A DNA stretch of 64,000 nt from Nocardioides ganghwensis (GTDB taxonomy: Bacteria; Actinomycetota; Actinomycetes; Propionibacteriales; Nocardioidaceae). Below are positions 35,317 to 42,741 of this stretch, one piece after another. The first letter of the stretch is position 1. Each line of letters begins with the position of its first letter. The DNA is taken from the NCBI RefSeq assembly GCF_014779655.1, contig NZ_JACXYX010000020.1, positions 1-64,000 of the forward strand. The letters are read 5' to 3'. A program made the translations under genes and the position numbers. The notes under the pieces are model-generated. The model ran no database searches, was not told the origin of the DNA, and saw only the letters and a list, made by a program, of their open reading frames with translations.

Positions 35317-37590
35317 TCAGCGCAGGTCGAACCTGTCGTTGTCCATGACCTGTGCCCACGCCGCGACGAAGTCGGCGACGAACTTGTCGCGCGCGTCCTC
35401 GCTGGCGTAGACCTCGGCGAGCGCCCGGAGCTGGGAGTTCGAGCCCAGGACCAGGTCGACCGCCGTGGCGGTCCACTTGAGCTCGCCCGAGGCGACGTCG
35501 CGGATCTCGTAGACGCCCTCGTCCGACTGCGACGCCTTCCACTGCGTGCCCGGGGCCAGCAGGTGGGCGAAGAAGTCGTTGGTCAGGACACCCGGCCGGT
35601 CGGTCAGCACGCCGTGGGCGGTGCCGCCGGCGTTGGCGCCGAGGGCGCGGAGGCCGCCGAGCAGGACGGTCATCTGCGGCGCGGAGAGACCCAGCATGTA
35701 GGCCTTGTCGACCAGCAGCTTCTCCGGCTGGAGCTTCTCGCCGGGGCGGGTCCAGTTGCGGAACCCGTCCGCGCGGGGCTCGAGCCAGCGCATCGAGTCG
35801 ACGTCGGTCTGGTCCTGCGTGGCGTCCGTACGACCGGGCGTGAACGGCACGGTCACGTCGTGGCCGGCGTCCTTGGCCGCCTTCTCGATCGCCGCGGCGC
35901 CACCGAGGACGATCAGGTCGGCCAGCGACACCTGCGCCCCGCCGGCGGAGTTGAACTCCTGCTGCACCCGCTCGACGGCCCCGAGGGTCGCGTCGAGGTC
36001 CAGGTCGGCGTGCACGGCCCAGCCACGCTGGGGCTCGAGGCGGATGCGGGCGCCGTTGGCGCCGCCGCGCTTGTCGGTGCGGCGGAAGGTCGCAGCGGAC
36101 GCCCAGGCGAGCGACACCAGCTGCGAGACGGAGAGGCCCGAGTCGAGCAGCTTCTCCTTGAGCGAGGCGATGTCGGCGTCGGAGACCAGCTCGCCCTCGA
36201 CCGGCGGGACCGGGTCCTGCCACAGCTGGGCCTCGGGGACCCACGGGCCGAGCAGGTGCGGGCCGACCGGGCCCATGTCGCGGTGCAGCAGCTTGTACCA
36301 GGCCTTGGCGAAGGCCTCCGCGAACTGGTCGGGGTTCTCGAGGAAGCGGCGCGAGATCTTCTCGTAGGCCGGGTCGAAGCGCAGCGCGAGGTCGGAGGTC
36401 AGCATCGTCGGGCGGTGCTTCTTCGACGGGTCGTGCGCGTCGGGGATGATCTCGTCGTCGGTCTTGGCGACCCACTGCTTCGCGCCCGCGGGGCTCTCGG
36501 TGAGCTCCCACTCGTAGCCGAAGAGGATCTCGAAGTAGCGGTTGCTCCACTGGGTCGGGACGTCGGTCCAGGTGACCTCGAGGCCGGAGGTGATCGTGTC
36601 GGCGCCCTTGCCGGAGCCGTACGAGCTCAGCCAGCCGAGGCCCTGGTTCTCGATCGGGGCGCCCTCCGGCTCGGGGCCGATGAGGTCGGCGTCACCGTTG
36701 CCGTGGGTCTTGCCGAAGGTGTGGCCGCCGGCGATCAGCGCGACGGTCTCCTCGTCGTTCATCGCCATCCGGGCGAAGGTCTCGCGGATGTCGCGTGCCG
36801 AGGCGACCGGGTCCGGGTTGCCGTTGGGGCCCTCGGGGTTGACGTAGATCAGGCCCATCTGGACGGCGCCGAGGCCCTCGCCGAGCTCGCGGTCGTCGGA
36901 GTAGCGCTCGTCGCCGAGCCAGGTGTCCTCCGGGCCCCAGAAGATCTCCTCGGGCTCCCAGACGTCCTCGCGGCCGAAGGCGAAGCCGAAGGTCTCGAAC
37001 CCCATGTCCTCCAGGGCGACGTTGCCGGCGAGCACCAGCAGGTCGGCCCACGAGATCTTCTGGCCGTACTTCTGCTTGACCGGCCACAGCAGGCGGCGGG
37101 CCTTGTCGAGGTTGGCGTTGTCGGGCCACGAGTTGAGGGGGGCGAAGCGCTGGCCGCCGTCGCCCGCGCCGCCGCGGCCGTCCTGGACGCGGTAGGTGCC
37201 GGCGGAGTGCCAGCTCATCCGGATCATCAGGCCGCCGTAGTGGCCGAAGTCGGCGGGCCACCAGTCCTGCGAGCTGCGCAGGGTCTGGGCGATGTCGGCC
37301 TTGAGCGCCTCGACATCGAGCTTGGCGAACTCCTCGCGGTAGCTGAAGTCGGCACCGAGCGGGTTGCCCCGGGGCGAGTGCGCGTGCAGCACCGAGAGGT
37401 CGAGCTGGTTGGGCCACCAGTCCTGGTTGGTCCGCGGGCGGTGGCCCTCGGGCTGGGGCGCGTCGATGACCGGGTTCTCGCTCTCGCTGCCCTCCGCGGT
37501 GACGGAGTCGTGCATGACCGGGCAGCCGGCCTCGGCCTTGCGGTCCACGCCCTGGGGGCTCTCGGGTGCGGTGTCCTGGTTGTCGGTCAT
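35317..37590 (-). CDS. katG: Catalase-peroxidase KatG
   Basis: 757 residues from ATG 37590, the usual length for bacterial KatG. The active-site R124, W127 and H128 are in RMSWHSAGTYR; the proximal heme His lies in IAGGHTFGKTHG; the Met-Tyr-Trp crosslink partners are W127, the Tyr of MGLIYVNPEGPNG and the Met of FARMAMNDEETV. The second half is the inactive duplicated peroxidase domain. KatG disproportionates H2O2 and, in related actinobacteria, activates isoniazid. The gene follows furA by 41 nt in one operon, so it should be de-repressed by peroxide through FurA. A strong ribosome binding site is not obvious; AAGGACAG lies just before the ATG. Confidence 0.97.
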   Translation of the reverse strand: MTDNQDTAPESPQGVDRKAEAGCPVMHDSVTAEGSESENPVIDAPQPEGHRPRTNQDWWPNQLDLSVLHAHSPRGNPLGADFSYREEFAKLDVEALKADIAQTLRSSQDWWPADFGHYGGLMIRMSWHSAGTYRVQDGRGGAGDGGQRFAPLNSWPDNANLDKARRLLWPVKQKYGQKISWADLLVLAGNVALEDMGFETFGFAFGREDVWEPEEIFWGPEDTWLGDERYSDDRELGEGLGAVQMGLIYVNPEGPNGNPDPVASARDIRETFARMAMNDEETVALIAGGHTFGKTHGNGDADLIGPEPEGAPIENQGLGWLSSYGSGKGADTITSGLEVTWTDVPTQWSNRYFEILFGYEWELTESPAGAKQWVAKTDDEIIPDAHDPSKKHRPTMLTSDLALRFDPAYEKISRRFLENPDQFAEAFAKAWYKLLHRDMGPVGPHLLGPWVPEAQLWQDPVPPVEGELVSDADIASLKEKLLDSGLSVSQLVSLAWASAATFRRTDKRGGANGARIRLEPQRGWAVHADLDLDATLGAVERVQQEFNSAGGAQVSLADLIVLGGAAAIEKAAKDAGHDVTVPFTPGRTDATQDQTDVDSMRWLEPRADGFRNWTRPGEKLQPEKLLVDKAYMLGLSAPQMTVLLGGLRALGANAGGTAHGVLTDRPGVLTNDFFAHLLAPGTQWKASQSDEGVYEIRDVASGELKWTATAVDLVLGSNSQLRALAEVYASEDARDKFVADFVAAWAQVMDNDRFDLR

Positions 37591-37631
37591 GGCTGTCCTT
37601 CCGGATGGGGTGTCGAGATCACGAGCGGGTG

Positions 37632-38072
37632 TCAGGTGGCGGTGTCGGTGGAGCAGGCGGGGCAGAGGCCCCAGTAGGTGACCTCGGCCTCGTCGACGAC
37701 GAAGCCGTGGGTGTCGGAGGCGTCGAGGCACGGGCGTACGCCGACTGCGCAGTCGACGTCGGCGACGACGCCGCACGAGCGGCAGACCACGTGGTGATGG
37801 TTGTCGCCGACGCGCAGCTCGTAGCGCGCGACCGAGCCGGCGGGCTGGATCCGGCGGACCAGCCCGGACTCGGCGAGCGCGCCCAGCACGTCGTACACGG
37901 CCTGGTGGGAGACCGTCGGCTCCTCGGAGCGCACGGCCGCGAGGACGCTGCCGGTGTCGGCGTGCGGGTGGCGGCGTACGGCGCGCAGGACGGCGAGACG
38001 CGGGCGGGTGACCCTCAGGTCAGCGCTGCGGAGCAGGTGCTCGAACTCGGCCTCGGTCGCGTGGTCGTCCAT
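37632..38072 (-). CDS. furA: Fur family regulator FurA
   Basis: 146 residues from ATG 38072. N-terminal winged helix (LRVTRPRLAVLRAVRRHPHADTGSV and TVSHQAVYDVLGALAESGLVRR), His-rich NHHH (91-94) of the regulatory metal site, and two CxxC pairs (C97/C100 and C137/C140) for structural zinc. As in mycobacteria and streptomycetes, it is encoded directly upstream of katG and should repress the furA-katG operon until oxidised. The upstream region has an AT-rich FurA-type operator (38091-38117). Confidence 0.95.
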   Translation of the reverse strand: MDDHATEAEFEHLLRSADLRVTRPRLAVLRAVRRHPHADTGSVLAAVRSEEPTVSHQAVYDVLGALAESGLVRRIQPAGSVARYELRVGDNHHHVVCRSCGVVADVDCAVGVRPCLDASDTHGFVVDEAEVTYWGLCPACSTDTAT

Positions 38073-38090
38073 CGCGTTCCACCCTGCCCC

Positions 38091-38117
38091 CTTTTCTTGA
38101 ACGAGTCAAGTTTTTCC
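38091..38117 (-). promoter_or_regulatory. furA-katG promoter/operator
   Basis: Read on the minus strand: AAAAACTTGACTCGTTCAAG then AAAAG. The inverted repeat CTTGA-acgag-TCAAG spans 38096-38110. This AT-rich island resembles the known TTGACT-n-TTCCAGAAA furA promoter sequence of mycobacteria, where FurA binds. It lies 19-45 nt before the furA start. Confidence 0.75.
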
Positions 38118-38143
38118 GGCGGGGAGTCAGCGGCCGCGCGGTG

Positions 38144-38240
38144 GGGTAGTCCAGTGAGAAGTGGCCGGGAAATCACGCTCGCCACGACCACAGGTCACTG
38201 GACTACCCGCCCCAACAGCCAGAAATCACTGGACTACCCC
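38144..38240. repeat. GGGTAGTCCAGTG array 2
   Basis: One direct copy GGGTAGTCCAGTGA (38144-38157) and two inverted copies TCACTGGACTACCC (38195-38208 and 38226-38240), the inverted copies again 31 bp apart. The second inverted unit carries cagccagaaa, the complement of the tttctggctg found in array 1. It lies between furA and the SDR gene, downstream of the latter. Confidence 0.85.
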
Positions 38241-38318
38241 ACGCGGGCGGGGAGGACCCGGCCAGGCGGACGTCGTCGACCCGCAGGCTCGGCGCCGCAC
38301 CAGCCGAGTGCCGGGCGA

Positions 38319-39290
38319 TCAGTCGAGCCCGGCCGCCTCGCGCAGCCACGCCCACGCCTGGGCCCGGTCCCGTCCGCTCGCCCGCGTGGTCGGGAGCAGG
38401 TTGGTCGGCCGCTCGACCCGGTCGTGCCAGAACCGCCCCGTCGGCGGGGCCGGCTCGACCGCGGTCAGCCACACGCTGGTGTCGGCACCCTGGGCGTCGT
38501 CGCGCAGGACCGGACGGGTGAGCCTGCGGAAGGTCGGCAGGGACTCCTGCACCCCGGGGGTGTCGGCCCAGCCCGGGTGCATCGTGGCCACGGTGATCCC
38601 GTCCGCGGCCCAGCGCTCGGCGAGGAGTGGCGCCATCTCGACCTGCCAGCGCTTGGACCGGGCGTACGCCGTGGTCGGCGAGTAGTCGCCGGTCGTGAAG
38701 CCCGGGTCGTCGGCGCGCAGTGGCTGGCCGTACATCCCGCCGCTGCTGACCAGCACCACCCGGCCGCCGGCCCCGTCGGAGAGGGGACCCCGCAGCGCCT
38801 CGGTCATCACCACCGGCCCGACGACGTGCACCGCGAGGCTCAGCTCGTGGCCCTGCGGCGACTCGGTGCGGGCGGGCGGCATGACCCCGGCGTTGTGCAC
38901 GATCGCGTGGAGGTCGGGAACCTCACCGGCGAAGTCGGCGGCGAAGCGGCGTACGTCGTCGAGGTCGGACACGTCGCAGCGCCACAGCCGTACGTCCGCC
39001 CCGGGGTGCGTCGCCCGGATCCGCTCGGCGACCCCGGCGCCCTTGGCCTCGTCACGCACGAGCATGTGCACGACGGCCCCGTAGGTGACCAGGCCCTCGA
39101 CCGTGGCGATGCCGAGCCCGGAGCTCGCGCCGGTGACCAGGACGTGGCGTCCCTCGAGCGAGCGTGGCAGCGGGTCGGGCGGCCAGCCGGGCAGCGCACG
39201 CCGCACGGCCAGGCCGATCGTGGTGTAGCCGAGGACGAGCGAGCGGTCCATGACCGCGTCGACGGCGCGGCTGAGGATCGGGCGGGCCAC
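38319..39290 (-). CDS. Short-chain dehydrogenase/reductase
   Basis: 323 residues from GTG 39290. Rossmann cofactor motif TGASSGLG at about 51-58, NAG in HNAGVMPP, catalytic Ser in VVLVSSGGMYG and the YARSK (YxxxK) pair. The N-terminal 40 residues precede the fold (DRSLVLGYTTIGLAVRRALPGW) and could be a membrane-associating helix, as in dehydrogenases close to DHRS12. Probably NADP-linked; substrate unknown. It is the last gene of a BLUF-AKR-SDR operon, with only 3 nt after the aldo/keto reductase stop. Confidence 0.88.
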   Translation of the reverse strand: MARPILSRAVDAVMDRSLVLGYTTIGLAVRRALPGWPPDPLPRSLEGRHVLVTGASSGLGIATVEGLVTYGAVVHMLVRDEAKGAGVAERIRATHPGADVRLWRCDVSDLDDVRRFAADFAGEVPDLHAIVHNAGVMPPARTESPQGHELSLAVHVVGPVVMTEALRGPLSDGAGGRVVLVSSGGMYGQPLRADDPGFTTGDYSPTTAYARSKRWQVEMAPLLAERWAADGITVATMHPGWADTPGVQESLPTFRRLTRPVLRDDAQGADTSVWLTAVEPAPPTGRFWHDRVERPTNLLPTTRASGRDRAQAWAWLREAAGLD

Positions 39291-39293
39291 GGT

Positions 39294-40163
39294 TCAGCTC
39301 GCGTCGAGCCGGGCCAGCTCGTCGGCGGTGAGCTCGAGGTCGGCCGCGGCGGCCGAGTCGGTGATCGACGAGGGACGCTTGGCGCCGGGGATCGGGATGA
39401 CGACGGGCGACTGCGCCAGCTCCCACGCCAGCGCGACCTGCTGCGCGCTGACGCCGCGGTCCCGGGCGATCTCGGCGAAGGCCGGGTGCTTCTCGGCGAG
39501 CTCCTTGGCGTCGGAGAGACCGCCCAGCGGGCTCCACGGCAGGAAGGCGAGGCCGAGCTCCTCGCAGACGTCGATCTCGGGACGGCTGGAGCGGAACTTG
39601 GGGCTGAACTGGTTCTGCACGCTCACCAGCGCGTCGCCGAGGACGGCGTGCGCGTCGCGGATCTGCTGCGGATCGGCGTTGGAGAGGCCGACGTGGGCGA
39701 CCTTGCCGCTGTCGGCGATCTCCTTCAGCGTCCCGATGACCTCGTCGTAGGGGACCTTGGGGTCCGGGCGGTGGTGCTGCCAGAGCGCGATCTGCTCGAC
39801 GCCGAGACGCTGCAGGCTGGCGTCGACGGCCTCGCGGAGGTGGGCCGCGGAGCTGTCGGTGTCCCAGCCGCCGCCCTCGGTGCGGACGTGGCCGCCCTTG
39901 GTCGCGAGCAGGACCCGGTCGCGCACGCCGAGCTCGTCGAGGAGGGAGGCGATGAGCCGCTCGTTCTCCCCCTGGGCGCCCTCGCCCTTCTCGTCGCCGG
40001 GGCCGTAGGCGTCGGCGGTGTCGAAGAGCGTGACGCCGGCCTCGAGCGCGGCGGACACGGTGTCGAGGAGCTGCTGGCGGGGCTGGGTGCCGGTCTGGTC
40101 GAAGGTCATCAGGCCGAGCCCGATGGCGCCGACCTGCTGGTTGCCGAGGGTGCGAGTCTGCAT
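39294..40163 (-). CDS. Aldo/keto reductase
   Basis: 289 residues from ATG 40163. (beta/alpha)8 barrel of the AKR superfamily: catalytic Asp and Tyr in FDTADAYGPG, Lys in LLATKGGHV, and His in LWQHHRPDP; the NADPH-binding end contains IPIPGAKRPSSI. The substrate is unknown; the closest layout is the AKR11/YajO-like group. Middle gene of the operon: 10 nt after the BLUF gene stop and 3 nt before the SDR start. Confidence 0.92.
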   Translation of the reverse strand: MQTRTLGNQQVGAIGLGLMTFDQTGTQPRQQLLDTVSAALEAGVTLFDTADAYGPGDEKGEGAQGENERLIASLLDELGVRDRVLLATKGGHVRTEGGGWDTDSSAAHLREAVDASLQRLGVEQIALWQHHRPDPKVPYDEVIGTLKEIADSGKVAHVGLSNADPQQIRDAHAVLGDALVSVQNQFSPKFRSSRPEIDVCEELGLAFLPWSPLGGLSDAKELAEKHPAFAEIARDRGVSAQQVALAWELAQSPVVIPIPGAKRPSSITDSAAAADLELTADELARLDAS

Positions 40164-40173
40164 GCCCTCGACC

Positions 40174-40677
40174 CTACGACCGGGACGGAAGCGCGGCCCC
40201 ACCCCGATGGGAGGCGTCGGGCACCGACCAGGGCGGGGAACAGGCGGTGTTGAGGCGGAAGGACTCGAGCAGCTCGAAGGCCGGCGCCACGTGGGCGAGG
40301 AGGTCGTGCCCGACCGACTGGCGGGCGAACTCGTTGAAGTCCTGGAGGTCGGCGACCTCGCGGGCCGAGACGTTGCGGAAGCCCATCGACCACGTGGAGA
40401 ACGAGCGGTCGGCGACGTGTCGGCGGTCGACGACGCGTACGCCGCCGTGGCGGGGGTCGTCCTGGATCGCGCCGAACACCGAGTCCACGGCGTCCGACGT
40501 GCCCTCGAGCGTCTGGATCACGTTGCCGCCGCTGTAGAGCAGCAGCCCGGTCAGGCCGAGGCGCTCGTTCTTGGGCCGGATCTGCTCGATCAGCTCCACG
40601 AGCTGCGCGACGGACATGAGACGCGTCGCGGCGCTCGTGTAGGTCAGCGTCAGGAGCTGAGGGTCGTCGCTGTGCAT
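40174..40677 (-). CDS. BLUF domain blue-light sensor
   Basis: 167 residues from ATG 40677. Residues 8-100 form a BLUF flavin-binding domain: Y13 (LTYTSAA), N37 and Q55 (GLTGLLLYSGGNVIQTLEG), plus W95 and M97 (STWSMGF), the residues that shuttle the hydrogen bond network around FAD after light. The C-terminal 65 residues have no output domain that I can identify, so this is a short BLUF protein acting by protein-protein contact. It is the first gene of an operon with AKR and SDR genes, an unusual context. The start region shows no strong ribosome binding site. Confidence 0.9.
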   Translation of the reverse strand: MHSDDPQLLTLTYTSAATRLMSVAQLVELIEQIRPKNERLGLTGLLLYSGGNVIQTLEGTSDAVDSVFGAIQDDPRHGGVRVVDRRHVADRSFSTWSMGFRNVSAREVADLQDFNEFARQSVGHDLLAHVAPAFELLESFRLNTACSPPWSVPDASHRGGAALPSRS

Positions 40678-40811
40678 GGCTGCTGGAGACGCTAGCCACG
40701 TCGGGGGGTGGACACATCACCCCTACGGGCAGTGCGGGTGCCCGCCCGGGACGGGAGACGGCCCCGAGTTCTGGGGATGCCCGCCGTCGACGGCGTGCCG
40801 ATACTGGTGGG

Positions 40812-41168
40812 GTGGCCGTGCTCGACGACGTCCTGGCGCTGGGCTCGACCCTGGACCGGTCGTACGTCGCCACCGTGCGGGGACGGCTGAAGTTCCGGGT
40901 CGGCTCGATCGTCTACGTAGCGTTCTCCGAGGACGAGAGCGTCATGGGGTTCGCGTTCCCCAAGGAGGAGCGCGACGCGCTCGTGGCCGGCGACCCGCGC
41001 TTCCACCTGCCCGGGGCCTCCGACCTCCGGTTCAACTGGGTGCACGCGACCCTGTCCGAGCTGGACGCGGCCGAGGCCCGCGAGCTCGTCGTGGACGCCT
41101 GGCGGATGGTGGTGCCGCAGCGGCTCGCCCGGGCGTACGACGCCGCGCACCCCCACGCCCCGGGCTGA
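40812..41168 (+). CDS. MmcQ/YjbR family protein
   Basis: 118 residues from GTG 40812. The sequence fits the MmcQ/YjbR domain (PF04237): VRGRLKFRVGSIVYVAFSED, MGFAFPKEERDAL and FNWVHATLSELDAAEARELVVDAW. Members have a CyaY-like fold and may bind DNA; the role is not established. TACTGG shortly upstream could be a -10. It is divergent from the BLUF gene and followed after 90 nt by repeat array 3. Confidence 0.82.
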   Translation: MAVLDDVLALGSTLDRSYVATVRGRLKFRVGSIVYVAFSEDESVMGFAFPKEERDALVAGDPRFHLPGASDLRFNWVHATLSELDAAEARELVVDAWRMVVPQRLARAYDAAHPHAPG

Positions 41169-41259
41169 GGCCGCTCGGCCCCCGGCCTGGCCAGGACGGG
41201 AGGATGCGGCGGGCGTTCACGCGCGTGATCTGCGTGGCGGAGGTCCGGGCCCGCCCGGC

Positions 41260-41386
41260 GGTAGTCCAGTGGCGTCTGGCTCCGGGTCGGGGTAGTCCAG
41301 TGGGGTGTGGTTGTCGGCCGGGGTAGTCCAGTGGGTTCCGGTCGTCCCGGGGCCGTCTTCCCAGCCACTACCCACTGGACTACCCC
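41260..41386. repeat. GGGTAGTCCAGTG array 3
   Basis: Direct copies begin at about 41259, 41290 and 41321 (31-bp spacing), reading GGTAGTCCAGTGG with tails such as cgtctggctccgg. One inverted copy CCCACTGGACTACCCC occupies 41371-41386. Here the motif ends TGG instead of TGA. The whole gap 41169-41466 holds no gene. Confidence 0.85.
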
Positions 41387-41466
41387 ACGAGGGCGGACGC
41401 AGGGCCTCGGTCTCTCGACTGCGCACGGCCGCCTCGAGGGCGCAGGCGGGTCGTGGACGACGTACG

Positions 41467-41604
41467 TCAGGCGGTCGTCCGGAGCGTCCGCGCGACCGTC
41501 GGCACCACCAGCGCCGCGGCGAGGAGGTGCAGCAGCACGAGGGTGAGGGCCGTGGCGGTGTCGGCGGCCCCGAGTCCGGTGGCGACGAGCCGTCCGGTGC
41601 TCAC
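41467..41604 (-). CDS. Very short membrane protein (DUF6069-like C-terminal remnant?)
   Basis: A 45-residue frame from GTG 41604, VSTGRLVATGLG..., whose start overlaps the sigma-factor stop in a GTGA arrangement (4 bp), the usual sign of translational coupling. It has one hydrophobic helix (ATALTLVLLHLLAAALVVP) and a basic end (ARTLRTT). The text resembles the last helix of DUF6069-type membrane proteins often encoded behind this type of sigma factor, so it may be a truncated descendant. Not long enough for certainty. Confidence 0.5.
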   Translation of the reverse strand: MSTGRLVATGLGAADTATALTLVLLHLLAAALVVPTVARTLRTTA

Positions 41605-42602
41605 TGTCCGGCCCCGTCGGCGGCCAGCCGCTCAGGCAGGCCCAAGGAGGCGAACCGGTCCGCGTCGAAGATGGTCACCTCGGTGACCGTCCCGTCGGAG
41701 ATGCGCAGCACGTCGAGGGTCAGGGCGACGTACGCCGCCTCCTGCTCGCGCCACAGGTAGTAGGCGACCGCCGGCTGGCGGTTGACCGCCGTGGGGACCG
41801 CGCGGAGGCCGGTCATCCCGGGGTAGCCGTTGGCCGTCCAGTCCGCGACGACGGCGTCCCGGCCGACCACCAGTCCCTCCCAGGGCGGCATCGAGTAGCG
41901 GACGTCGTCACGCATCATCGCGGCGATCGCGTCGAGGTCGGCGGCCACGCTGGCGTCGGTGAAGCGGCGTACGAGCTCGCGGTTCTCCACGTCCGTGTCC
42001 GCGCCCGTCCACTCCTGGCGCTCGGCGGGCAGGTGCTCGCGCATGCCGGCGCGAGCCCGCTGCAGCGCGCTGTTGACCGAGTTGACCGAGTCGCCGAGGA
42101 GGTCGGCGACGTCCTTCGCCGGCCACCCGAGCACGTCACGCAGGACGAGCACGGCCCGCGGCCGGGGCGCGAGGTGCTGGACCGCGACGACGTACGCCAG
42201 CTCGATCGTCTCCCGCGCCATCGCGAGCGCCTCCGGCTCGTCGGCGTCGGCGGCGGGCAGCTCGTCGAGCAGGCTGTCGGGGTACGGCTGCAACCACCGC
42301 ACCTCCCCGCCGGTCGCGGGCTCGGGGCGCCGCGTGGCGAGCAGGTCCAGGCAGGCGTTGGTGGCGATCCGGTAGAGCCACGCCCGGAAGGTCGAGCGCC
42401 CCTCGTACGTCCCGCGCGCCCGCCACGCCTTGAGGAAGGTCTCCTGCACTGCGTCCTCGGCGTCCTGGAACGACCCGAGCATCCGGTAGCAGTGCACGTG
42501 CAGCTCGCGTCGGTGCCGCTCGGCGGCCGCGGTGAAGCTCGCCTCGTCCATGTCGTCCAGGCTGCTCACGCCGACCTCCTCCACATCCGTGTCGACCGTC
42601 AT
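41601..42602 (-). CDS. ECF sigma factor with SnoaL-like C-terminal domain (SigG-like)
   Basis: 333 residues from ATG 42602, with GGAAGGA in front. Region 2: RELHVHCYRMLGSFQDAEDAVQETFLKAWRARGTYEGRSTFRAWLYRIATN. Region 4: HLAPRPRAVLVLRDVLGWPAKDVADLLGDSVNSVNSALQRAR. The last 130 residues are a SnoaL/NTF2-like domain (MRDDVRYSMPPWEGLVVGR), as in SigG-type ECF factors that carry their own regulatory module. The gene overlaps the following 45-residue frame by 4 bp. A TGTCACA sequence (42631-42637, plus strand) lies in the divergent region and might be a -35, but I see no matching -10. Confidence 0.9.
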   Translation of the reverse strand: MTVDTDVEEVGVSSLDDMDEASFTAAAERHRRELHVHCYRMLGSFQDAEDAVQETFLKAWRARGTYEGRSTFRAWLYRIATNACLDLLATRRPEPATGGEVRWLQPYPDSLLDELPAADADEPEALAMARETIELAYVVAVQHLAPRPRAVLVLRDVLGWPAKDVADLLGDSVNSVNSALQRARAGMREHLPAERQEWTGADTDVENRELVRRFTDASVAADLDAIAAMMRDDVRYSMPPWEGLVVGRDAVVADWTANGYPGMTGLRAVPTAVNRQPAVAYYLWREQEAAYVALTLDVLRISDGTVTEVTIFDADRFASLGLPERLAADGAGQ

Positions 42603-42741
42603 GACCCATCCTTCCGTCCGTCGTGTCCTTGTCACACGTATGACGGCGGTGGGCGCCGGAACTCATCACCCGACGCGGGCGATGAAGCCACCCACCCGCG
42701 CGCAGGGTGCGCCCCTGTCTCGGAGCGGCCGACAATGTGTC

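Noticed and set aside
34927..40253. Long plus-strand open frames opposite katG, furA, SDR and AKR genes
   Set aside because: All are shadows of clearly identified minus-strand genes.
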